In this document: positions 27,379 to 37,634 of the stretch, piece after piece
How positions within the stretch are numbered: the stretch's first letter is position 1
Layout of the letters: every line of letters starts with the position of its first letter
DNA from: Lysobacterales bacterium
Lineage (GTDB): Bacteria; Pseudomonadota; Gammaproteobacteria; Xanthomonadales; SZUA-36
NCBI GenBank assembly: GCA_013042835.1
Contig: JABDPJ010000033.1
Coordinates: 1-41,951 of the forward strand
Direction of reading: 5' to 3'
DNA: 41,951 nucleotides
The notes under the pieces: model-generated
What the model was told of the DNA's origin: nothing
The model's input: the letters and a program-made list of their open reading frames with translations, nothing else
Databases searched by the model: none
Made by a program: the position numbers and the translations under genes

Positions 27379-28587
27379 TCAGGTGGGCGAGCGCTGTAAC
27401 CAATACCAGATCCCTGCCGCCAGCAGCAGAAAACAGGCCTGGCCATAAACGAAATGAAGCCAGCTGACGCCCAGCATGGGTACCATGATGCTGGCTACCA
27501 CGGCATTCGTTACCATCTGCAAAAAGCCCTGCATGGAAGCAGCGGTGCCACGGTGGCTGGGCAGACAATCGAGCGCCAGCACCGTGATGGCCGGCATCAT
27601 GACAGCAAGCCCGATGACATACAGTACCAACGGGCCTATAACCGCAATAATCCCCGCGTCGGCCACGTTCACTGCCACGAAGTTCAGCGCCGTCGCCAGC
27701 ACCATAACCAGCACACCGGTTGAAATCGTGCGTTTCGCCGGCCAGCGATGGGCGAGGCGGCCGGAGATCGTGGCGCCAAGCATTAACCCGCCTACGATGG
27801 GGATAAAAAGCCAGCCAAAATCGCTGCTTTCAAGACCCAGGATGCTGTAGATGACCGCGGGGGCGCCGGCGATATAAAGGAACAGGCCGGCGAAGGAAAC
27901 TGACAGGCAGAACACCAGTGCCGGAAAGCGTGGGTGCAGGATGGCGCTGATATAGACCCGGACAACACTGGCGGGGTGAATTGAACGGCGGTTTTCATGC
28001 GCCAGGGTTTCGGTGATGAAGAATCCCATCAAAACCAGCAGACTGCCAAAAGCGCCGAGGAACCAGAAAACACTGCGCCAGCCAAACTGGTCGTGCAGCC
28101 ATCCCCCCAGGACCGGTGCGACGGCCGGCGCCAGTGCAAACAACAGCATCACCTGAGACATGGCGTGGCGCGCGCCCTCGGCATCGTGGGCATCACGGAT
28201 CATGGCCCGCCCGGCGATGAAGCCGCCGCTGGCGGCCAGGCCCTGCACGATGCGCAACAACATGAAGGTCGAGGCGCTGTCGGCAAGCGCGCAGGCAACG
28301 GAGCCCAGCGTATACAGCGCCATGCTGATCAGGATGACCAGGCGGCGCCCGAAACGGTCTGCCATCGGACCCCAGAAAAGCGTTGAAACGGCGAATGCCA
28401 GCAGATAGACAGCGAGGCTCTGCGAAAGCATGGCGCGGCTGATCTGGAATTCCGTTTCGATGTCCGGAAACGAGGGCAGGTAAGCGTCGATGCTGAATGG
28501 CCCGATCATCGCCAACAGCGCCGCGATGATGGTCAGGTGTCCGGTGCCGGGGCGGGTCAGCTGAATCCCCTTGCTTGTTCCAGGCAT
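27379..28587 (-). CDS. Bcr/CflA family MFS multidrug transporter
   Basis: GPFSIDAYLPSFPDIETEFQISRAMLSQSLAVYLLAFAVSTLFWGPMADRFGRR; 12-TM hydrophobic profile. Confidence 0.9.
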   Translation of the reverse strand: MPGTSKGIQLTRPGTGHLTIIAALLAMIGPFSIDAYLPSFPDIETEFQISRAMLSQSLAVYLLAFAVSTLFWGPMADRFGRRLVILISMALYTLGSVACALADSASTFMLLRIVQGLAASGGFIAGRAMIRDAHDAEGARHAMSQVMLLFALAPAVAPVLGGWLHDQFGWRSVFWFLGAFGSLLVLMGFFITETLAHENRRSIHPASVVRVYISAILHPRFPALVFCLSVSFAGLFLYIAGAPAVIYSILGLESSDFGWLFIPIVGGLMLGATISGRLAHRWPAKRTISTGVLVMVLATALNFVAVNVADAGIIAVIGPLVLYVIGLAVMMPAITVLALDCLPSHRGTAASMQGFLQMVTNAVVASIMVPMLGVSWLHFVYGQACFLLLAAGIWYWLQRSPT

Positions 28588-28767
28588 TGGCGGGCCCCTT
28601 CATTCGTCTGTTGGCAGGCGTTTGCCTTAAACCCTGGAGTATACAGCTTGACGGCGTGCCGACTGGCCGGCTTTGTTTGCGTCCCGCATTACCGCGCCTG
28701 AATTGCACCGCTTAAATTGCCACTGCCAGATGCGGCAGCAAAAACTCTGGTCTGCGAATGCAGTGAA

Positions 28768-30078
28768 CTAGTCGGAGAGAGCCGGCTTTGCTGGTTGCTT
28801 GCATCCCTTAGGAACCGCGTGCATGAAACATCCGTAGCTCTTGATCTCTTCAAGCCGGCAACTCCAGTAGAGCTTACCGTCGTGCACGGTCATATCAGGA
28901 CAACCATCACACATATTGGCCCTGCCGTCCGGCAGCAGGTCCACCGGCTGGATAATCGTAAAGGTCTGCATATGCATTTTGTCCTTGATGGACAGTTCGT
29001 GGTTGCCCATGGCGCCGAGGTAACGTTTGCCGATTTTTCTCATGCCCTTGTCAAGCAGTGAGAATATGGCGGTTGTCGACCTGCCGCGCTGCAGCAGTTT
29101 GGGGGTGGAATAGCTCAGCCACGTGCCCTTGAACAGGTGATGCCCGATCTGCAGGTATTCCATGTACCTGGGGCTCACGTAACCGAAGCCCTTGTCCTTA
29201 CTGGCCATGCGCGCTGCGATCAGCCACTTGGTTGCTTCGGGATCAACCGTTCCGCCGAGGTAGGCGCTGGGTTCAAAATCCGGATCAACTTCGCGGAGCT
29301 TCGCGACGACATGCCGGGCCTGGACAAGGCTGTCACCACCCCAGGCGCTGTCATCATAGTGTTCGTGCTCGGTGATCTGTTGACCGTTGGCATAGAAATC
29401 GAAATCACCCGTCAGGCTGGGGCTGCGATACAGGATGAAAACCACGGTGTGGACTATGTCCGGGTACTGCAGGGCCCACGCCATCGTATCCTTGACCTGG
29501 TCGAGTGTGTTGACGCTCACCGTCTGGTTGAATGAGCAGCTCATTCCACCTGCTGCGGCAACCATCTTCGCGAACCTGGTTCTCAGCGCATTGTGGTCCG
29601 CTTCTGTTTCCGCCGCGGAATCCTTCCTGGTCTGGGTCGTGTCGATATGGAAGGTGAACCCCGATGCGCCCGCCTCCTTGAGCCTGGCGAGCAACTTGTG
29701 GCCCAGGGCCAGACCGTTGGTGTTGATAATGGGTTTCCAGCCGCCTTCACGCACCATGCGCACGATTTCCACGATCTGCGGATGCACCAGCGGGTCGCCA
29801 CCGGCCAGGCTCATGCAGTCACTCTTGCGTGAACGTTTGAATACTTCCAGTTCCCCGGCGATTTCCTCGAGGGATTTATGGTTGTCGTGGTGTGGGCGGT
29901 AACAGCCTTCACAGGCCAGGTTGCAGGCATCGGTGACTTCCAGCCAGGATATGCCATTGTCGGTCAGCGACCACGGCAACCGGTAGTATTGCCGGGGCGT
30001 CAATGCGGGCGCCTCCGGCATTGGGTCGAAGACACCCTGGTTCATGTCTGATTGTTCATCATGCACTGCTGTAGTCAT
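28768..30078 (-). CDS. Radical SAM protein with C-terminal Cys-rich (SPASM-like) region
   Basis: LEVTDACNLACEGCYRPHHD (CxxxCxxC), SLAGGDPLVHP, IINTNGLALG; C-terminal MCDGCPDMTVHDGKLYWSCRLEEIKSYGCFMHAVPKGC. Confidence 0.85.
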   Translation of the reverse strand: MTTAVHDEQSDMNQGVFDPMPEAPALTPRQYYRLPWSLTDNGISWLEVTDACNLACEGCYRPHHDNHKSLEEIAGELEVFKRSRKSDCMSLAGGDPLVHPQIVEIVRMVREGGWKPIINTNGLALGHKLLARLKEAGASGFTFHIDTTQTRKDSAAETEADHNALRTRFAKMVAAAGGMSCSFNQTVSVNTLDQVKDTMAWALQYPDIVHTVVFILYRSPSLTGDFDFYANGQQITEHEHYDDSAWGGDSLVQARHVVAKLREVDPDFEPSAYLGGTVDPEATKWLIAARMASKDKGFGYVSPRYMEYLQIGHHLFKGTWLSYSTPKLLQRGRSTTAIFSLLDKGMRKIGKRYLGAMGNHELSIKDKMHMQTFTIIQPVDLLPDGRANMCDGCPDMTVHDGKLYWSCRLEEIKSYGCFMHAVPKGCKQPAKPALSD

Positions 30079-30260
30079 TTTCAGGCCCTTTCAAACGGCA
30101 AATGCTCAACATTGTTCACCCTAAGCCAGCACGGCTGGAAACCTGCACAGCCTGCTGTTATTCAGGCAAAAGGTCGACATTAGATTATTCATGAAACTGG
30201 TCGAATTACGCATGATATATGTCAAATTCTCTTGCATTCGGCCGCTTGGGGTGCCGGTTC

Positions 30261-30277
30261 CGCCCGGCTCCCGGGCG
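30261..30277 (+). promoter_or_regulatory. Strong hairpin in the leader of the PPDK gene
   Basis: CGCCCGG-CTC-CCGGGCG, 7-bp GC stem, about 130 nt upstream of the start codon. Confidence 0.4.
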
Positions 30278-30406
30278 ATCGTCTTTATTTAATCCTGAAT
30301 AATGCACTTGAACTGACTTATATCACCCCGAGAATAGGTATTTACGTTTATTGTTCACCGCATCGAATTTTTGGCTTTTTTTTTGATTGGAATTTGGAGA
30401 CTCAGA

Positions 30407-33124
30407 ATGACATCACAAAAGTATGTGTACCTGTTTGGAGAAGTTGAAGAGGTACTGGCCCGTTTTGAAGGCGACTGGGAGTCGCTGCGCGGGCTGCTGG
30501 GCGGCAAGGGTGCAAACCTGTTTGACGCCACCAGCCTCGGTATTCCGGTGCCCCCGGGTTTTACCGTTACCACCGAGGGCTGTAACGACTACCTCGCCGC
30601 CGGCGAATCATTCCCGTCCGGCCTGTGGGAACAGGCGCTGGAGGCTGTTAAAGGGTTGGAGAAGATCACCGGCAAGCATTTCGGCGACGCTAAAAACCCG
30701 TTGCTGGTTTCCTGTCGCTCGGGTGCGAAATTTTCCATGCCGGGCATGATGGATACCATTCTGAACATCGGCATGAATGACGAAATAGCCGAAAGCCTCG
30801 CCAAGCTGACCTCACCGCGTTTTGCCTATGACCTATACCGGCGTCTCGTGCAGATGTTCGGCGGTGTCGTGATGGGTGTGCCGGACGAGGTTTTTGAGGC
30901 CGTCATCACCGCCCAGCGGCGTGAATCCGGGGTCAATAACGATGCGGATCTCGACGCCGAAGCGTGGAAGGCAATCACCCTCAGGTTCCGTGAAATCATC
31001 CGCAGCTACACCGGCAGGGAATTTCCTACCGATCCTTTTGAGCAACTCCAGCAGGCCACCGAAGCGGTGTTCAAATCCTGGAATGGCAAACGCGCGATCG
31101 ACTACAGGAATGCAGCCAAAATTGACCACGACCTGGGTACGGCGGTCAACATTCAGACCATGGTCTTCGGCAACCTCGGTGAGGACTCCGCCACGGGTGT
31201 GTTCATGTCACGTAACGCGACCACCGGCGAGCCCAACCTCGAAGGTGACTACCTGATCAATGCGCAAGGTGAAGACGTCGTGGCGGGTACCAGGGAAACC
31301 CTGCCGATCCGGCAATTGGGTGACGTAATGCCCGAGCAGTACGAGGAACTGGAGCAGATAGCCCGCCGACTCGAAAAACACCACCGCAATATGCAGGACA
31401 TGGAGTTTACCATCGAGCAGGGCAAGCTCTGGTTGCTGCAGACCCGCGATGGCAAGCGCACTGCGCAGGCCGAAGTGCGGATTGCTGTTGACATGGTTGA
31501 AGAAGGATTGATTACCGTGGAAGAGGCGGTATCCCGCGTTAAAACGGACCAGGTAGATTTCTTTCTGCATCCGCAGCTCGATGCCGAAGCACTCAAGGGT
31601 GTGGCGCCGGTCGCCAAGGGCCTGAATGTTTCTCCCGGCGCCGCCGTGGGTATCATTGCCTTTGAACCGGGCCTGGCCGAGCGCTGGGCCAAGGAAGACG
31701 GCAGGAATGTCATTCTCGTCAGGCCGGAAACCAGGCCTGATGATGTCCACGGTATGCTGGCCGCCAAGGGTGTAGTGACCTGTAAAGGTGGCCGCACCAG
31801 CCACGCGGCCCTGGTTGCCCGTCAGTTCGGTAAACCTGCTGTTGTTGGCGTTAATGAGATAGAGATCGACCTGGACAACCATGAAATGACAATCGGCGAG
31901 GACCTGGTGATCAAGGAAGGCGACTACCTGTCTATCGACGGCAACACCGGGTTGATTTTCAACGCCAAGCTGGCCACCCAGGTACCGGATTTCAACGATC
32001 CCTACCTGATCAAGGTCCTCTCCTGGGCGGATGACATTCGCAAGCTTGGTGTGCGGGCCAATTCCGACTATCCGGAAGATGCGCAACGCGCCCGTAACTA
32101 TGGCGCGACCGGCATCGGGCTGTGCCGCACAGAGCACATGTTCTTCGAGGAAGAACGCCTGCCGATCATGCAGAAGGTCATCGTTGCCAGCACCCTGATG
32201 GAACGCAATGAAGCGATTACCAAGCTGATGCCGATGCAGCGTTCGGATTTCGAGGGTCTGTTCCGGGCCATGGACGGCTACCCGGTCATCATTCGCCTGC
32301 TGGATCCGCCACTGCACGAGTTCCTGCCTTCGGCCAGTGAACTGATGATAGACCTGACCGATCTCAAGCTGAGATTGCAGCACCTGTCCAACCTCAAGGA
32401 CGTGGATCGCACGCTGGGCGAAATCGAGGAGAAGCGTATCCTGCTGCAGCGCGTTGAGATGCTGTCTGAGGAAAACCCGATGCTCGGCACCAGGGGCGTG
32501 CGCCTTGGCATCACCATACCGGGGCTATACAAGATGCAGGTGCAAGCCATTTTTGAGGCCGCTTGCCGTTGCGCCGTCGATGGTGTCGACGTGCATCCCG
32601 AGGTCATGATTCCACTGGTTTCGCACAAGAGCGAATTCAACGTCATGCGTGAAGAACTGGAAAAAGAGGCCCACAGGGTGATGGAAGAGCAAGGTGTAGA
32701 GGTGCCGTATATGATCGGCACGATGATCGAAATCCCACGCGCTGCGCTGAGCGCGGGTGAGATTGCCGAGTCGGCCGAGTTCTTCTCATTTGGCACCAAT
32801 GACCTGACCCAGACCACTTATGGCATTTCCCGTGATGATGCTGAATCAGGATTCCTGGTTGAATACCTCCAGAGCGGGATGCTCAAGGAAAATCCTTTCG
32901 CCAGTATCGATCCGGAAGGCGTGGGCCGGCTGATGCAAATCGCCACCGATGAAGGTCGCGCAACGCGCAAAGACCTTGAAATAGGTGTTTGTGGTGAGCA
33001 TGGCGGTGACCCGACCAGCATTCACCTGTGTCACAAGCTGGGCGTCGACTACGTGTCCTGTTCACCCTTCAGGGTGCCGATTGCCAGGCTGGCGGCAGCC
33101 CACGCGGCAATGGAGGAATCCTGA
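30407..33124 (+). CDS. ppdK: Pyruvate, phosphate dikinase
   Basis: KYVYLFGE start, GGKGANLFDATSLGIPVPPGFTVTTE, CKGGRTSHAALVARQFGKPAVVG phosphohistidine region, CGEHGGDPTSIHLCHKLGVDYVSCSPFRVPIARLAAA. Confidence 0.97.
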   Translation: MTSQKYVYLFGEVEEVLARFEGDWESLRGLLGGKGANLFDATSLGIPVPPGFTVTTEGCNDYLAAGESFPSGLWEQALEAVKGLEKITGKHFGDAKNPLLVSCRSGAKFSMPGMMDTILNIGMNDEIAESLAKLTSPRFAYDLYRRLVQMFGGVVMGVPDEVFEAVITAQRRESGVNNDADLDAEAWKAITLRFREIIRSYTGREFPTDPFEQLQQATEAVFKSWNGKRAIDYRNAAKIDHDLGTAVNIQTMVFGNLGEDSATGVFMSRNATTGEPNLEGDYLINAQGEDVVAGTRETLPIRQLGDVMPEQYEELEQIARRLEKHHRNMQDMEFTIEQGKLWLLQTRDGKRTAQAEVRIAVDMVEEGLITVEEAVSRVKTDQVDFFLHPQLDAEALKGVAPVAKGLNVSPGAAVGIIAFEPGLAERWAKEDGRNVILVRPETRPDDVHGMLAAKGVVTCKGGRTSHAALVARQFGKPAVVGVNEIEIDLDNHEMTIGEDLVIKEGDYLSIDGNTGLIFNAKLATQVPDFNDPYLIKVLSWADDIRKLGVRANSDYPEDAQRARNYGATGIGLCRTEHMFFEEERLPIMQKVIVASTLMERNEAITKLMPMQRSDFEGLFRAMDGYPVIIRLLDPPLHEFLPSASELMIDLTDLKLRLQHLSNLKDVDRTLGEIEEKRILLQRVEMLSEENPMLGTRGVRLGITIPGLYKMQVQAIFEAACRCAVDGVDVHPEVMIPLVSHKSEFNVMREELEKEAHRVMEEQGVEVPYMIGTMIEIPRAALSAGEIAESAEFFSFGTNDLTQTTYGISRDDAESGFLVEYLQSGMLKENPFASIDPEGVGRLMQIATDEGRATRKDLEIGVCGEHGGDPTSIHLCHKLGVDYVSCSPFRVPIARLAAAHAAMEES

Positions 33125-33134
33125 CCGGCGGGGT

Positions 33135-33980
33135 TTACCTGAAGACAGCCCGCAACTGATCGCCCACGGCAATCTTCTGAAGGTTGCCGTGGGCCAGCAC
33201 CGCATTCTCGGCAAATGCCGGTGCCCGTTTTGACCCGGGCATCGGATTAATCGATGTCAGTGTCTTGAATGGCTGCGCCTGCGGGTGCTTTTCAGCCGTG
33301 TCCTGGTCAATGGTCGTCACCACGCACCTTTCGCAAGGGTAGCGCATGTCCAGTTGGTAATCGGGCGCAACAAGGCTCTGCAGCCGGTGCTCGGCAAAGG
33401 CTTCGACACCGCTTATGACGATGTTCGGGCGAAACCGGTTCATCGGTACAGCCGGAATCGCAGCGGCCTCGAGCCTGGAGTTAAGTTCCGCCAGCGAGGC
33501 TTGATTGGCGACCAGGAATGGCGCCGCATCGGCAAAACCGGTGGTCGTCCCTTCACCCAGCAAGGGCGCCCGGTGCAGCGGTCGTTTAAACCCGGGGGAC
33601 ATGGCCAGCAAGCGCAAGGGCGTTGTACTCGCCAGTGCCCGGGTCAGCCAGGCCGAAACCTCCCGGCCCTGGTCGACGGTTTCACAGGTATCCTTCCAGA
33701 CCCGGCTTGTAACCCGTTCACCGTCGTACATTCGGTATGGAACGGTGATGGAGCCATGGTCCGGCATGCTCAGCGTAACCCCGGTGTCCTCAACGCGGGT
33801 CGCCACCAACGCCAACTCCGGTTTGTCACGCTGCGTGACGAAGCGTCCGCCAGGCTCCGCGACCATCCATTGGCGGTCCCCGGCCAGGCCTTTCGGGGTC
33901 AGTACCGCCTCTTCAAGACTGATGCCCCGCATGGATTTTACGGGGTAAACATGGATACCGGTGACGGTCACGATAGTCAT
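33135..33980 (-). CDS. MOSC domain protein (YcbX-like, no C-terminal ferredoxin)
   Basis: IHVYPVKSMRGISLEEAVLTPKGLAGDRQWMV MOSC_N beta-barrel; MNRFRPNIVISG; YPCERCVVTTID. Confidence 0.88.
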   Translation of the reverse strand: MTIVTVTGIHVYPVKSMRGISLEEAVLTPKGLAGDRQWMVAEPGGRFVTQRDKPELALVATRVEDTGVTLSMPDHGSITVPYRMYDGERVTSRVWKDTCETVDQGREVSAWLTRALASTTPLRLLAMSPGFKRPLHRAPLLGEGTTTGFADAAPFLVANQASLAELNSRLEAAAIPAVPMNRFRPNIVISGVEAFAEHRLQSLVAPDYQLDMRYPCERCVVTTIDQDTAEKHPQAQPFKTLTSINPMPGSKRAPAFAENAVLAHGNLQKIAVGDQLRAVFR

Positions 33981-34019
33981 TGGCGCATCATCGCGGATGT
34001 CATCGGTGATGGCAACAGC

Positions 34020-35297
34020 TCAGACCTTCATGACCGGCTTGCCGGAATGCTGCTTCAGATGGGCGCGTACATCAAAAGATATTTTAAGCACCAGCACGAT
34101 CAGCAGCACCGGGGCGGGGTTGCCCAACACCATTGACAAGCCGCCGCCAAAGATCAGTACAAGGTGCATGAAAATGATGCGGCCATAGGGTTCAGTCATC
34201 TGGTCGTTGACCGTTTTACCAGAGTATTCCCTGCGGCTGAGAAAGTTCGTAAAAAACGAAAAAGCATGGCTGATAAACAGGGCCAGGAGGGCCGGCCACA
34301 GGACGACAAAAAGTTCCGCAACCTCGGCGAGGCTGTCGCCGGTTGCGTTGCCGGTCTGCGACGGTTCGACGAATAGCGTGTAGATAAAGAGAAAATGCAC
34401 GGCCATGAAACCACCGAAGTGACCGGCGAAAAAAGGTGCGGCAAACAGCGCCTTCCAGCGGCCGATAACAATGATCTTGCAGATGTTGAAGAAGCCGATG
34501 ACGGCGCTTTCCGCCCAATAGAGCACCATGACGTCGGCGAGGTTCCAGCCCAGGAAAAAAAAGCCCGCGACAGGAACCAGGTTGGCGGTGATCAGGACCA
34601 GGGTGGAGGGCGAGCCCAGCGACAGCGGATCAGCGCGGAGTTGATGCCCGGCGTCGGGCGCCGCCGCTTGTGCCGGCAGTTCTTCAACCGCTTCAGGTGT
34701 CATTGACGTCTCATCGGGCGGGGCGTCACCACGGCGTATCCTGGTGCCGGTTGCAGCTTCGATTTGAGATCTCAAGGCACCAATTTCATAACCGTCAATG
34801 GCTGAGCCCAGCGCGATCGTTTCGTGGTCGTAGTCAAACAACAAGTGCGGACCGCGCCACGCTGTGCCTGATTTCCTCAGTGGCCGCTCCAAACGCAGGT
34901 TGCGCATCCTGGCCGGGTCAAAACGCCTGGAGATACCAACAAAGGGAATTCCCATGAATATCTCCACGCGGCCTGGTGATGCCTGGAGAACTTCGCGGCC
35001 GCACAGTAACAACAACAGGATACCGATCATGATCAGCGGCGCTATCATCCAGCCCAGCAGCCAGGCACTGAGAAACAGGGCGGCTACGAGGTCGAAGAGC
35101 GAGTCCAGGTTGCCCCACTCAGTCATGGCCTGCTTGAAGGTGGTGACCGCTGGAAACATGAATGCTGCGGCCATTGCCGCCAGCACCGCAATCCCGACCC
35201 ACGATCTTTTAAAAGGCAGGGTTTTGCGAAAGCCGTGATCTTTGCGTAGAAAGCCAAATACGACTTTAAAACCGGGTCTGGGTCTTTTTTTTATCAT
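34020..35297 (-). CDS. Multi-pass membrane protein (DUF6498-like)
   Basis: Several hydrophobic segments; FLGWNLADVMVLYWAESAVIGFFNICKI and ALFISHAFSFFTNFLSRREYSGK resemble DUF6498 proteins. Confidence 0.65.
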   Translation of the reverse strand: MIKKRPRPGFKVVFGFLRKDHGFRKTLPFKRSWVGIAVLAAMAAAFMFPAVTTFKQAMTEWGNLDSLFDLVAALFLSAWLLGWMIAPLIMIGILLLLLCGREVLQASPGRVEIFMGIPFVGISRRFDPARMRNLRLERPLRKSGTAWRGPHLLFDYDHETIALGSAIDGYEIGALRSQIEAATGTRIRRGDAPPDETSMTPEAVEELPAQAAAPDAGHQLRADPLSLGSPSTLVLITANLVPVAGFFFLGWNLADVMVLYWAESAVIGFFNICKIIVIGRWKALFAAPFFAGHFGGFMAVHFLFIYTLFVEPSQTGNATGDSLAEVAELFVVLWPALLALFISHAFSFFTNFLSRREYSGKTVNDQMTEPYGRIIFMHLVLIFGGGLSMVLGNPAPVLLIVLVLKISFDVRAHLKQHSGKPVMKV

Positions 35298-35394
35298 CAG
35301 CTCGGCTCAAGTTGTCAGTAATGGCCGCTTTGCAGTTACATTTTTTATCACTATACTTGCCGACCTAAGTGTAAACCAACCAAAGGAATATATT

Positions 35395-35841
35395 ATGTCC
35401 CGTGTTTTAGTCCCAGTCGTTTTTTCAAGCCTGTTGATTTCCGGCCTCGCCTTTGCCGGCTCAGATGCAATCAAGCAACGCCAGGAACTCATGGAGGAAA
35501 CGCGTGATGCGGCCAAGGTGATCGGTGGCATGCTCAGGCAGAAACAACCGTTCGACGCTGCAGCCGCAATGGCGGGGCTCCAGGTGTGGAAGAAAACCGC
35601 AATGGAGGCCGGCGACCTGTTTCCGGAGGGTTCCGAAAGCGGTCATGATACCGAAGCCAAGGCGGAAATCTGGACCGACCGCGAAGGATTCAATCAAAAG
35701 CTGACTGATTTCGGCACGGCCGTGGATGCGGCGATTGCGGCCAACCCGGACAGCCTGGAGGCTCTCGGCGCCGCTGCCCAGCCCGTCTTTAAAACCTGCA
35801 AAGGATGTCACGAGGGTTACCGCGTCGAAAAAGAGGAATAG
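35395..35841 (+). CDS. Cytochrome c' (class II c-type cytochrome)
   Basis: Signal peptide; IKQRQELMEETRDAAKVIGGML; C-terminal CKGCH heme motif; AAAGGAA ribosome-binding site before ATG 35395. Confidence 0.9.
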   Translation: MSRVLVPVVFSSLLISGLAFAGSDAIKQRQELMEETRDAAKVIGGMLRQKQPFDAAAAMAGLQVWKKTAMEAGDLFPEGSESGHDTEAKAEIWTDREGFNQKLTDFGTAVDAAIAANPDSLEALGAAAQPVFKTCKGCHEGYRVEKEE

Positions 35842-35865
35842 TTCTTCCGCGGTAAACGTGTTCTG

Positions 35866-36777
35866 ATGAAACGGCTCGCATTCGTTCTGGGCTTGTTGGT
35901 ACTGGCTGCCGGCTCCGTATTGTTCGTCACCAGGCCAGTCGGTCTGCCCGAGGATTCATCGCCCGCGCACCAAGTGGACCTCGCCAACGGGGAACGGATT
36001 TTTTATGCGGGAGGGTGCACCTCCTGCCATGCCTCGGTGGATAGCGAACCGGATTCGCTGGAGTTAGGCGGCGGGCTGGAAATGGAGACACCGTTTGGCG
36101 TTTTCCGGGTGCCCAATATTTCGCCACACGCCGAGGCCGGTATCGGGCAATGGACGATGCTGGATTTCGTCAACGCAATGCTGCTGGGTACATCACCCGA
36201 CGGCCGGCATTACTACCCGGCTTTTCCCTATGCGTCCTATAGCCGCATGAGTTTCGGCGACCTGATTGATCTGAAATTCTATCTCGACACGCTGCCGCAA
36301 TCGGATAACCAGCCCGCCGGCCACAGCCTGAAGTTTCCCTTCAATATCCGTGCGGGCCTGGGCGTATGGAAACTCTTCAATCTGAAGCCTGAATACGTTG
36401 TCACCGTGCCCGAGGGCGATCTGCTGTTACAGCGCGGCCGTTACCTGGTGGAAGGCCCGGGTCACTGTGGCGAGTGCCACACCGCGCGCGACTGGACCGG
36501 CGGCATGGACCTCGATCGCTGGCTGGCGGGAGGTCCGAATCCGGAGGGTGAAGGCAAAGTACCAAATATTTCGCCGCACATAGACGGGCTCAAGACCTGG
36601 GAGGCGGGCGATATCGAGTATTACCTCGAATCCGGTTTCACACCGGACTACGACTCAGTTGGCGGCTCGATGGTAAAAGTCCAGGAGAACATGGCGCGCC
36701 TGCCCGCTGAAGACCGCGCGGCCATTGCAGCCTACCTTAAGAGCATACCAGCGCTGGGCAGTAGCGGGTCTGACTGA
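35866..36777 (+). CDS. Diheme c-type cytochrome
   Basis: Two CxxCH motifs (CTSCH, CGECH), two PNISPH repeats, N-terminal signal/anchor. Confidence 0.9.
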   Translation: MKRLAFVLGLLVLAAGSVLFVTRPVGLPEDSSPAHQVDLANGERIFYAGGCTSCHASVDSEPDSLELGGGLEMETPFGVFRVPNISPHAEAGIGQWTMLDFVNAMLLGTSPDGRHYYPAFPYASYSRMSFGDLIDLKFYLDTLPQSDNQPAGHSLKFPFNIRAGLGVWKLFNLKPEYVVTVPEGDLLLQRGRYLVEGPGHCGECHTARDWTGGMDLDRWLAGGPNPEGEGKVPNISPHIDGLKTWEAGDIEYYLESGFTPDYDSVGGSMVKVQENMARLPAEDRAAIAAYLKSIPALGSSGSD

Positions 36778-36809
36778 GGTCATGCTGTTAACAAAATGAC
36801 GCGGTTCTT

Positions 36810-37382
36810 CTAGTTCAGTACGACAATCTCGACGCGCCGGTTACGTGCGCGTCCTTCGGCGGTATCATTGGGTTCTGCGGGTGCGTTCTCACCGTATGAA
36901 ATGGTTGCCATGCGATCCAGGGCCACGCTCTGCGTATGCAGGTGCCGGCGGACGGATTCAGCGCGCCGCATGCCGAGTTGCATATTGTATTGCTCCGGCC
37001 CGGTCGCGTCGGTGTGCCCCTGGATTTCCAGGTACACGTTGCGGTTGTCAGCTTTGAGGTTATTGGCCAGCCTTGTCAATCGCGATTGCGCATCGGCGGA
37101 CAACGTTGACTTGTCCGTCTCGAAGTTGATTTCATCATCGGTCAGCACCACCGTGTAGAGAAATTTACCTTCGGCAAGTACACCCGCATCGGTTGCCCGC
37201 TCCAGTGCCTGGCGGCTGGTTCTGGTTAATTCATTGATTCTCTCGTCCTGTCCGTCAAGACGTGCCTCCAACCTGGCTACGTTCTCGTCGACGTAGCTTT
37301 GTGTGGCGCAACCTGCCACCGTGGCCAGCACGACCGCGAGCAACATTGTTCTGTTGAAAAACATAAGCTGATCCCCATGCAA
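36810..37382 (-). CDS. OmpA family outer-membrane lipoprotein
   Basis: Lipobox VAGC; coiled-coil segment; INFETDKSTLSADAQSRL...LEIQGHTDATGPEQYNMQLGMRRAESV...GRARNRRVEI. Confidence 0.92.
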   Translation of the reverse strand: MHGDQLMFFNRTMLLAVVLATVAGCATQSYVDENVARLEARLDGQDERINELTRTSRQALERATDAGVLAEGKFLYTVVLTDDEINFETDKSTLSADAQSRLTRLANNLKADNRNVYLEIQGHTDATGPEQYNMQLGMRRAESVRRHLHTQSVALDRMATISYGENAPAEPNDTAEGRARNRRVEIVVLN

Positions 37383-37634
37383 TATTTGAATGTCAAGAAA
37401 CTCGTGTCCCGAGTCTCTATCATCCGCTCAAAAGATGCAGGAATCCTGAGAATTTGATGAAGTTTTCCTAAATCTCCGGGTAACCCGAAGCAATCAGCGT
37501 TTTCCTGGCGGACCCACGGCAGACACCAGTGCCACATAGGCGTTCGGGTGAAATCCCGATGATTGCCGGAGCGCCTGAAATGGTAGTCAATGACCTGCAG
37601 GTATGGTTCAATAAATGCCGAGGGGTATTAGAAC

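Noticed and set aside
31208-32383. 391-aa minus-strand ORF antisense to ppdK
   Set aside because: Lies entirely within the well-supported PPDK gene; His/Gln-rich composition is typical of a shadow frame of a GC-rich gene and no domain is recognisable.
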